The position numbers and the translations under genes were made by a program. Below, one piece after another: positions 1 to 5,738 of a stretch of DNA of 25,577 bases. Source of the DNA: CAYGJN01 sp964350135 (GTDB lineage: Bacteria > Bdellovibrionota > Bacteriovoracia > Bacteriovoracales > Bacteriovoracaceae); NCBI GenBank assembly GCA_964350135.1, contig CAYGJN010000027.1, positions 1 through 25,577 of the forward strand, read 5' to 3'. Each line of letters opens with the position of its first letter. The stretch's first letter is position 1. The notes below the pieces were generated by a model. It did no database searches. It was not told where the DNA came from and worked only from the letters and a program-made list of their open reading frames with translations.

Positions 1-1
1 T

Positions 2-781
2 GATACAACTTATGCTGCAAACCTTGGAGTTGATATTCCAAGCACGCTTATTTCTCAACCTGATAGTGGTGAACAAGCTTTAGAAATTACAGATATGCTT
101 GTCCGATCAGGCGCTGTTAATCTTTTAATCGTAGACTCTGTTGCAGCACTTACACCAAGAGCTGAGCTCGAAGGTGACATGGGTGATTCTCATATGGGTC
201 TTCAAGCAAGACTTATGTCACAGGCCCTTAGAAAATTAACAGGCTCTATTTCACGTTCAAACTGTACTGTAATATTTATTAATCAGTTAAGAATGAAAAT
301 TGGTGTGATGTTTGGTAACCCAGAAACAACTACTGGTGGTAACGCTCTTAAATTTTACTCATCTGTTAGAATGGATATTAGAAGAATTGGTGCTATTAAA
401 GACAAAGAATCTGTTGTTGGAAATAGAACTAGAGTAAAGGTTGTTAAAAATAAAGTTGCTCCTCCTTTTAGGGATGTTGAGTTTGATATTATGTACGGAG
501 AAGGTATTTCTAAAGAAGGTGATGTTCTTGATCTTGCTGTTAAATACGAAATCGTAGAGAAAGCTGGAGCATGGTTTTCTTATAATAATGAAAAAGTTGG
601 GCAAGGTCGTGAGAACTCAAAAACTTTTCTAAAAGAAAACCCTGAGATTATGAAAGAAATTACTCAAAAAGTTCTTGCAAAGAACGGTCTCGCAGACTCA
701 GTTGAAACAGTTAATGAAATGACTGGTGAAATTGAAGAAGAAGTTAAGACGAGTAAAAAGAAAACAAAAAAAGTTCATTAA
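2..781 (+). CDS. recA: RecA recombinase, 5' end outside window
   Basis: RecA forms filaments on single-stranded DNA, catalyses strand exchange and promotes LexA-type self-cleavage. The frame is open from base 2, so the start and the Walker A P-loop lie upstream of the window. Visible parts are the Walker B segment LLIVDSVAAL, the L1 region around EGDMGDSHMGL, the L2 loop around GNPETTTGGNALKF, and the C-terminal domain with KAGAWFSY and NPEIMKEI. These match RecA at near-family-consensus level. The last ~20 residues are unusual: an acidic patch (EIEEE) is followed by a lysine-rich end (SKKKTKKVH), whereas the E. coli tail is acidic. The gene ends in tandem TAA stops and is followed at once by a strong terminator and then recX. 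Identification is essentially certain; only completeness is limited. Confidence 0.97.
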   Translation, partial: DTTYAANLGVDIPSTLISQPDSGEQALEITDMLVRSGAVNLLIVDSVAALTPRAELEGDMGDSHMGLQARLMSQALRKLTGSISRSNCTVIFINQLRMKIGVMFGNPETTTGGNALKFYSSVRMDIRRIGAIKDKESVVGNRTRVKVVKNKVAPPFRDVEFDIMYGEGISKEGDVLDLAVKYEIVEKAGAWFSYNNEKVGQGRENSKTFLKENPEIMKEITQKVLAKNGLADSVETVNEMTGEIEEEVKTSKKKTKKVH

Positions 782-790
782 TAATTTATA

Positions 791-814
791 GGGCCAGCTA
801 GTCTGGCCCTTTTT
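791..814 (+). terminator. Rho-independent terminator between recA and recX
   Basis: A perfect 7-bp GC-rich stem (GGGCCAG 791-797 with CTGGCCC 803-809) has a 5-nt loop and is followed by five T (810-814). It sits 9 bp after the recA stop and ends only 6 bp before the recX ATG, so it should strongly reduce transcription into recX. Confidence 0.9.
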
Positions 815-820
815 ATATCT

Positions 821-1255
821 ATGCCATACAACGACGCAATTAAACTTCTGGCCAAAAGAGATTACTCACGGTTTAAGCTTGTCCAAAAACTTAAACAAAA
901 AGGTCATTCTAAAGAAGCTATTGATGAGACAATAGAAGAGCTCTTAGAAAAAAAATATCTAAGAGAAGATCTCTATATTGAAGCAAGAATCAAAGGTTTA
1001 ATTCGAAAAGGTTATGCGGCAGATTTCATTAAAAAAAAATTAGCTGCAGAAAATTGCTCAATTGAAACAGATCAGGTCTATAAGCAAATGGAAGAGCTTA
1101 AAATTGATGAGAGATCTATTGTCTTTGATTTGATCGAAAAAAAACTCTATGGAAAAGAGCTTAGTGAGTCTAGAGACAAAGTAATGAGATTTCTCCTCTC
1201 TAAGGGTTATTCCTACCCACTCATTAAGGAATGTTTTCAAGATATTTCAGAGTAA
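821..1255 (+). CDS. recX: RecX family regulatory protein
   Basis: RecX binds RecA filaments and limits their extension and activity. The 144-residue protein is short for the family but has its layout of repeated three-helix units. It opens with AIKLLAKRDYSRFKLVQKL, resembling the conserved RecX start, followed by EAIDETIEELLEKKYL and later FLLSKGYSYPLIKECF. The ATG at 821 is chosen because the family motif begins a few residues later and no other in-frame start exists after the recA stop codons. No Shine-Dalgarno sequence precedes it: the bases just upstream belong to the recA terminator hairpin and its T-tract. Expression therefore probably depends on rare read-through from recA. The recA-recX order is the common arrangement. 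Confidence 0.9.
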   Translation: MPYNDAIKLLAKRDYSRFKLVQKLKQKGHSKEAIDETIEELLEKKYLREDLYIEARIKGLIRKGYAADFIKKKLAAENCSIETDQVYKQMEELKIDERSIVFDLIEKKLYGKELSESRDKVMRFLLSKGYSYPLIKECFQDISE

Positions 1256-1293
1256 TTTCTAAAACTTATAGTCGTGAAATTTTTACAATTCAA

Positions 1294-1321
1294 TGGACTC
1301 AAACCAGCACCCTCCTAGAAT
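1294..1321 (+). promoter_or_regulatory. Possible sigma-70 promoter for the PLD gene
   Basis: TGGACT (1294-1299), a 16-bp spacer, then TAGAAT (1316-1321) resemble -35 and -10 elements. The -10 is a good match and the -35 only moderate. Predicted transcription starts near 1328, giving a short leader before the ATG at 1344. Confidence 0.4.
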
Positions 1322-1337
1322 AAGTTATATCTAGGAG
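1312..1337. promoter_or_regulatory. Palindrome covering the ribosome binding site of the PLD gene
   Basis: CTCCTAG (1312-1318) and CTAGGAG (1331-1337) are perfect 7-bp inverted arms around 12 nt. The right arm contains the AGGAG Shine-Dalgarno, seen 6 bp before ATG 1344, so in RNA the left arm would mask it. If the promoter at 1294-1321 is used, the left arm overlaps the -10 instead and the palindrome would act as a DNA operator. Confidence 0.5.
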
Positions 1338-1343
1338 TGAACT

Positions 1344-2969
1344 ATGCCCGTTTTTCTAATTAAATTATTAATTCTGCAATTATTTGTCTTTAGCTCATAT
1401 GCTCAAGTTAAAACTCAAGAGTTACATGATGCTATGGAGGCTCAACAAAATATTGGCGCCTATAGAGGAATGAAGCCAGATTTTTACAAGAGAAAGTTTT
1501 GGGAGCTTGAATATCCCTATGTGGCCATTCAGGATAATGTTGAAAACCAAATGCAGATTCTAAATAATGGTCTAGCATCACTTCAAAAAAGAATTGAGTT
1601 AATTCAAAAAGCACAAAAAACAATTGAGCTTGAATATTTTATTTTCCAACCTAGAGAAAAAAGTACTCAACTGATTTTAAGAGAACTTGTAAAAAAAGCT
1701 AATCAGGGTGTTAAAGTAAGAATCCTTGTAGATAAATCCAAAACGGTTTTGGCCATGCATCCGCATATGATAAGAGCTGTTTTAGACCTGGTCCATGATA
1801 AAAGAAATTTTGAATTTCGTTACTATAATAAAAGCTCCATTACAAAGCATATGAAGATAAGCTCAGCAAATTTTAGAAACCACAGAAAACTTCTTTCTAT
1901 AGATGATCGTGAAGCGATCACGGGTGGTCGTAATATAGAAGATAAGTATTTTGACCTTGATCATAAATATAATTTTCACGATCGAGATATCTGGGTAGAA
2001 GGCCCAATTGTAAAAGTAATGACTGATAGTTTTAATGAGTTTTGGAAACATAAAATCACTGAAAGAATCGACCTTGAGGAATCTACTCCTAGAGTAAAGG
2101 CCTTATTTATTATCCCGACTCCTTGGATTGATACTGACGAAGTCAAAAAAAGAAAACAAGAACAAGAAATGCTTACAAACGTAATAATAAATGACGACCT
2201 CGATGAATTTGCAAGAAAGCTTAACAGACTTGGAAACATAAATTTATCTGCTACTCCTATTAGAACATGTAGTAAAACGACTTTTGTTAGTGATAAGCCT
2301 GGTGCTAATGCAAAAGAGAGAATTAAATTTAAAACTTTTAAAGAAAACTTTATTGTAGTTGAGAGGGCACTTGGAGAATTTCTTTTTAGCTCAGAGGAAA
2401 GTATCACTGTCGCCTCTCCTTATTTTCTTTTAAACAATAGAGCTGACGACGCGAAAGATTATATTTTAAGCAAAGGTATTAATGTTGATGTATATACTAA
2501 CAGTCTAGGTTCAACTGACGCATTTTATGTCTCATCACTTTTTTATGACAATGTTTTTAAATGGGCCAGACAAGGTCTTAATATGCATGTTCATAGCAGC
2601 AAATTTATTGATAATGGAATGCAAGTACTAGATCCTGCAGTAAAAGATGCGGTATGGGGAGTTCATTCTAAAACACAGCTCTATGATGATGATAAATTTT
2701 ATGTAGGTACTTATAATGTTGATAACCGCTCTGCTTTTTATAATACAGAGATGGGAATTTTTTGTGAGGGCAACAAAGAGCTAGTAGATGATATTCGCAG
2801 CAGTATTATTGAGCGCTCAAAGGATCATGGTTATAGAATAACAGGTGACAAAAAAGGTTATGATAATGATGGTAATGAAGTTGATATTTTTGCTAATGCA
2901 GGTGCCTTTAAAATCTTTTTAATTAAGGCCACTGATAATATTTTAAAACCATTTGAAAACTTAATGTAA
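1344..2969 (+). CDS. Exported phospholipase D-family protein with two HKD motifs
   Basis: PLD-family enzymes hydrolyse or transfer phosphodiester bonds through two His-Lys-Asp motifs that form one active site. Both motifs are visible: HRKLLSID (H180, K182, D187) followed by GGRN, and HSKTQLYD (H441, K443, D448) followed by GTYN. Residues 1-20 form a signal peptide ending SSYA-Q, so the protein is probably periplasmic or secreted. It has a single N-terminal hydrophobic segment rather than the two membrane helices of classical cardiolipin synthases, although length (541 residues) and motif spacing are similar. Its role could be phospholipid hydrolysis or transphosphatidylation; the substrate cannot be read from sequence. 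AGGAG lies 6 bp before the ATG, within a palindrome. The next gene downstream, 98 bp away, is another exported hydrolase. Confidence 0.88.
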   Translation: MPVFLIKLLILQLFVFSSYAQVKTQELHDAMEAQQNIGAYRGMKPDFYKRKFWELEYPYVAIQDNVENQMQILNNGLASLQKRIELIQKAQKTIELEYFIFQPREKSTQLILRELVKKANQGVKVRILVDKSKTVLAMHPHMIRAVLDLVHDKRNFEFRYYNKSSITKHMKISSANFRNHRKLLSIDDREAITGGRNIEDKYFDLDHKYNFHDRDIWVEGPIVKVMTDSFNEFWKHKITERIDLEESTPRVKALFIIPTPWIDTDEVKKRKQEQEMLTNVIINDDLDEFARKLNRLGNINLSATPIRTCSKTTFVSDKPGANAKERIKFKTFKENFIVVERALGEFLFSSEESITVASPYFLLNNRADDAKDYILSKGINVDVYTNSLGSTDAFYVSSLFYDNVFKWARQGLNMHVHSSKFIDNGMQVLDPAVKDAVWGVHSKTQLYDDDKFYVGTYNVDNRSAFYNTEMGIFCEGNKELVDDIRSSIIERSKDHGYRITGDKKGYDNDGNEVDIFANAGAFKIFLIKATDNILKPFENLM

Positions 2970-3036
2970 CCTAGTAGATTAGGCGAGTATCACTTAATAC
3001 CCAAGCACTTCGCGCCGCGTCTTTAACTAATTTCAA

Positions 3037-3063
3037 AGCCCCCTAAAATTTTAATAAGGGGCT
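3037..3063. promoter_or_regulatory. Palindrome covering the ribosome binding site of the esterase gene
   Basis: AGCCCC (3037-3042) pairs perfectly with GGGGCT (3058-3063) across a 15-nt AT-rich loop. The right arm overlaps the AAGGGG Shine-Dalgarno 6 bp before ATG 3068. A -10-like TAAAAT (3044-3049) directly follows the left arm. The layout parallels the palindrome in front of the PLD gene. Confidence 0.45.
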
Positions 3064-3067
3064 CATT

Positions 3068-4048
3068 ATGAAATTTCTTCTATTATCCCTTCTTGCCATA
3101 AGTACAATGGCCACTGAATGGGAAACCATTGAAGTACCTAATACATATTGCGGAAATGGGGATCAATACAAAACTTTTATTCAAAAAGGTGATCCCAATA
3201 AATTAGAAGTTCATTTTGCAGGAGGCGGTGCTTGCTGGAGTAAGTCCACATGTTTTGGACCTAATTTTAGGGCCAAAATATCTGCTTCTGATAATCCAAA
3301 TTATGGCCGTGGGGGGATGGTTAAAAATAATCCCTTAGAAGAATTCACAAAAATTGTTTTTAATTATTGCACAGGAGATGTTTTTGTTGGAAATCATACT
3401 GCAGAGTATGGAATCAAACATGTAGGAAAACGTAATATCTTCAAGATTCTAAATTACTTAAAAGAAAATAATATTATCGATTTTGATTCTGTTGAGCATT
3501 TTGTTCAAACAGGTTCCAGTGCCGGCGCCTTGGGAAGTCTATTTTTGGCCAAAAAAGTTCAAACTTATTTTCCAAATGCACAAAAGAAAACAATGCTTCT
3601 TGAAACTCCAGGGCTTCACTGGGGCGAGCGCTTTTGGGATAAGTTTACACTTCAAATTTTAGAAGATTTCTATGAAGCTTCCAAAGATATTGTAGATAAT
3701 TTATTTGAGTATGGGGGAATGACTATTAAACATCTTCCACAGATTTGTGATACTTATTATGATTGGTCAGTTGGAATTACTCAGGCAGATAAAGATATCG
3801 CTATGTCTGCTTTGTTTGGAAGTACCAATCCATATAAGCATAAAGAGCTTGTTCATGGTCGTGATGGCCTACTAAGGGCTAGTAGAAAAATTTCTAATTG
3901 TGCAGCCTGGGTACCAAACTCTTTCCTACATGCCTTTTCCAAGTTTGATTTTTTTCAAATCGTTAAAGCTGGTAACAAAACAGCTATCTCATTTTTTGAA
4001 GATGTGCTTGCGGGCAAAACTGACAAGTCATACACTGACCCAGAGTAA
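3068..4048 (+). CDS. Exported pectin-acetylesterase/Notum-family serine esterase
   Basis: This family removes acyl groups from polysaccharides or, in animal Notum, lipid from protein. Residues 1-15 are a signal peptide (MKFLLLSLLAISTMA). Family blocks appear in order: oxyanion loop HFAGGGACW (49-57), NYCTGDVFVG (99-108), the nucleophile elbow QTGSSAGA with Ser151 in G-x-S-x-G, YYDWSV with Asp232 matching the family YDxWQ block, and a candidate catalytic His288 in SFLHAF. At 326 residues it is slightly shorter than plant enzymes but has the whole core. Its natural substrate is unknown; an acetylated or acylated glycan or lipid of prey or environment is plausible. It ends 10 bp before the stop of the convergent zinc-finger/histone gene, with no clear terminator between. 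Confidence 0.83.
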   Translation: MKFLLLSLLAISTMATEWETIEVPNTYCGNGDQYKTFIQKGDPNKLEVHFAGGGACWSKSTCFGPNFRAKISASDNPNYGRGGMVKNNPLEEFTKIVFNYCTGDVFVGNHTAEYGIKHVGKRNIFKILNYLKENNIIDFDSVEHFVQTGSSAGALGSLFLAKKVQTYFPNAQKKTMLLETPGLHWGERFWDKFTLQILEDFYEASKDIVDNLFEYGGMTIKHLPQICDTYYDWSVGITQADKDIAMSALFGSTNPYKHKELVHGRDGLLRASRKISNCAAWVPNSFLHAFSKFDFFQIVKAGNKTAISFFEDVLAGKTDKSYTDPE

Positions 4049-4058
4049 TCTAAAATCG

Positions 4059-4502
4059 TTATTTAAAGTCTCTTCCCATAAGAGTTTTACGACCCTCTTC
4101 CCGGGCCTTGTGGATAGCCTCATCTATATGAACTCGAACAATTTGTGAAAGCACTTCAGACACATCTCCAGAAGTATTCATTCCGTGCTTGGCCTTCACG
4201 TAATCTTTCATTTTAGAAACCACTATAAGGATATCTGTAGGGATATTAGATTTTACCTGTTTACCACTAGAACTTGCGGCAACAATCCTTCTTCTTGGGG
4301 CATCTGAGCCTTCAGCCACTTTAGGAGCTCGCTCTTCTTCTGCCCAAGCACTTTTATGATTCATAATTGAGCTATGCAAATCCCAACAGCCAACAGAGCA
4401 AAAAGCATGCTTTCGACAGCTGGAAATACTACATTTTTGATAGATCCCACCTAATAAGATCTCTTTTTTACAATTCCCACAACGTCTCCACACATTACTC
4501 AT
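4059..4502 (-). CDS. Zinc-finger and histone-fold fusion protein (bacterial histone)
   Basis: I read two modules. Residues 8-49 hold C8xxC11, C24x4C29, C35x3C39, H43 and H49, spaced like a cross-brace zinc finger of HIT, MYND or ZZ type. Residues ~51-88 form a Ser/Ala/Arg-rich flexible linker with RRR. Residues ~89-147 resemble a histone fold: helix 1 (ILIVVSKMKDYVKAKH), loop MNTSGD, a long helix 2 to ~136, then GRKTLMGRDF, matching the archaeal histone loop GRKTIKAEDI with the R138-T140-D145 set conserved at the right spacing. The protein stops just after this Asp, so helix 3 is nearly absent, as in other short bacterial histones. Archaeal and Bdellovibrio histones bind DNA; the zinc module may bind protein or nucleic acid (inference). 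ATG 4502 has GGAG 5 bp upstream (4508-4511). Confidence 0.8.
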   Translation of the reverse strand: MSNVWRRCGNCKKEILLGGIYQKCSISSCRKHAFCSVGCWDLHSSIMNHKSAWAEEERAPKVAEGSDAPRRRIVAASSSGKQVKSNIPTDILIVVSKMKDYVKAKHGMNTSGDVSEVLSQIVRVHIDEAIHKAREEGRKTLMGRDFK

Positions 4503-4532
4503 GCCTGCTCCAAGTATTTTAATTTACTTATA

Positions 4533-4541
4533 GTTATACCA
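4533..4541 (-). promoter_or_regulatory. Possible extended -10 promoter of the histone-fold gene
   Basis: On the minus strand TGG precedes TATAAC, matching an extended -10 (TGnTATAAT, one mismatch). An A-rich tract and a TAGACA lie farther upstream, but at too short a spacing to be a standard -35. The predicted leader to the ATG is about 24 nt. Confidence 0.4.
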
Positions 4542-4598
4542 AAAATTGTCTATTTTTTTTACAGGTGGTGAGATTTTGCTACAGAAAAGGCCCTTATT

Positions 4599-4616
4599 TG
4601 CCAAAGAATCTTGGCA
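4599..4616. promoter_or_regulatory. Inverted repeat overlapping the sigma-54 -24 element
   Basis: TGCCAA (4599-4604) and TTGGCA (4611-4616) are perfect 6-bp inverted arms with a 6-bp spacer. The right arm contains the -24 GG of the sigma-54 promoter, so a protein bound here would compete with the polymerase. It may also be partly a by-product of the promoter sequence. Confidence 0.35.
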
Positions 4617-4627
4617 CTACCTTTGCA
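4612..4627 (+). promoter_or_regulatory. Sigma-54 (RpoN) promoter, -24/-12
   Basis: TGGCAC (4612-4617), 5 bp, then TTGCA (4623-4627) match the RpoN consensus TGGCACG-N4-TTGCW. The invariant GG (4613-4614) and GC (4625-4626) are exactly 12 bp apart. The predicted transcription start is about 4638, which puts a GAGGA ribosome site (4662-4666) and ATG 4674 in a 36-nt leader. An enhancer-binding activator would be required; none is encoded in the window. Confidence 0.75.
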
Positions 4628-4673
4628 ACTATATTCAATAACTATTTATTTTGAAGAATTTGAGGACGCTATT

Positions 4674-5594
4674 ATGGTTGGACAAGATCAGCTCAAAAAT
4701 GATGTTTTTACTATTGGAAATTCAGCTCGTAGGCTACCAATTGAGCCACCTACGACTGCAACATCACAAGATAAAGCTATATTTGAGCTTGAATGTGCTG
4801 AAATCTTTTTAGAACAAAAACATTTTCAGCTAGCTTTTGAACATGGAAAAAGAGCATTGGCCCAAAAGAAGCTAGACCTAAGTTTAAAACTACAGATTAA
4901 AGACTTAGTGGGCATTTGTGTTCGCCACCTTCAATCAGACCGTGAAGTATTTCTTTTCCTGCAAAAATCTATTAAGTACTTAAACCGTTTTCCTTCAGAA
5001 GATTTTGCTTTTAGTATCTATATTAATTATCTTCAAGCTCTCGTGAGCCTTGGTCTAAAAAAAGAAGCTAAAGACCAATTTGAAACACTTCCTAAATATC
5101 TTAAAAAGATAAAAGAAGATCTACCTTGGATAAAAAGATACGCTCAAGTTAAGAAGTTAAAATATCTCTTTGCTAAAAATAATGATGACAATTTAGAAGC
5201 TGCTAGAATTGCTGAGTCACTCTTAGAGATTTCACGATTTATTAATGATAATGAACTAGAGAATTTCTGCGAAAAAGAACTTAAAAATTACAAGATTGAA
5301 GAGTCACAGGTTTTTGAGTTTCAAACTTGGCAATACTTAAGACAAGAAAAGATTGCACTCTTTCCTAAACTTGGTAAGGTTGCAAGAATTGCTAATAACG
5401 ATAATATGATCAAAATTATTGATCTTCTTATTCCAAGCTCTTTACCAACTAGTGAATTCTTTAAAAGAATAACCAATAAAACTTATGATGTTGAATCCCA
5501 TGAGAAATTCCTTAATCAAATACTTTCAAAGGTAGAAAAAACACTCGCCCCTGGTTGTATAAACCACGAGCAAGACAAGGTTTATCTCCTTTGA
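4674..5594 (+). CDS. Uncharacterised helical protein with TPR-like N-terminal half
   Basis: I do not recognise this 306-residue protein as a named family. It has no signal peptide or membrane segment and should be cytoplasmic. Roughly residues 30-160 look like TPR-type helical pairs (for example AIFELECAEIFLEQKHFQLAFEHGKRAL and a later INYLQALVSLGLKKEAKDQFETL). The second half is also helical and charged, with ARIAESLLEISRFINDNELENFCEKEL. The frame could be extended to a TTG at 4611, but that codon lies inside the sigma-54 promoter, upstream of the predicted transcript start. ATG 4674 has GAGGA 7 bp upstream and is preferred. A terminator follows at 5605-5642, so this is probably a single-gene unit under RpoN control. 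Possible roles include scaffold or regulator; this is inference only. Confidence 0.75.
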   Translation: MVGQDQLKNDVFTIGNSARRLPIEPPTTATSQDKAIFELECAEIFLEQKHFQLAFEHGKRALAQKKLDLSLKLQIKDLVGICVRHLQSDREVFLFLQKSIKYLNRFPSEDFAFSIYINYLQALVSLGLKKEAKDQFETLPKYLKKIKEDLPWIKRYAQVKKLKYLFAKNNDDNLEAARIAESLLEISRFINDNELENFCEKELKNYKIEESQVFEFQTWQYLRQEKIALFPKLGKVARIANNDNMIKIIDLLIPSSLPTSEFFKRITNKTYDVESHEKFLNQILSKVEKTLAPGCINHEQDKVYLL

Positions 5595-5604
5595 TTAATT
5601 TTAA

Positions 5605-5642
5605 AGCGGTGCAAACTCTATTCGTTTACTGCACTGCTTTTT
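5605..5642 (+). terminator. Rho-independent terminator
   Basis: AGCGGTGCA (5605-5613) pairs with TGCACTGCT (5630-5638), 9 bp with one G-U pair, and is followed by TTTT (5639-5642). It closes the sigma-54-driven gene and separates it from alaS. Confidence 0.8.
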
Positions 5643-5738
5643 AGTACCCCTCCATACCCAATTCTTTTCATTTATGATAGCTTAGAGCATTCATTGGGCA
5701 TCATGTCGTATTAAAAAAAATGATAAGAAGAGGGATTC

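Noticed and set aside
1976..2407. 143-codon open frame on the minus strand inside the PLD gene
   Set aside because: It is a Ser/Leu-rich shadow of the plus-strand coding frame, which holds conserved HKD motifs; no ribosome site or family match.
4070..4084. CTCTT/AAGAG hairpin followed by TTTT as terminator of the esterase gene
   Set aside because: Only a 5-bp AT-rich stem, inside the convergent coding sequence; too weak to call.
4611..4673. Upstream TTG start extending the sigma-54-driven gene by 21 codons
   Set aside because: The TTG lies inside the -24 element, upstream of the predicted transcript start, with no ribosome site; ATG 4674 has GAGGA at 7 bp.
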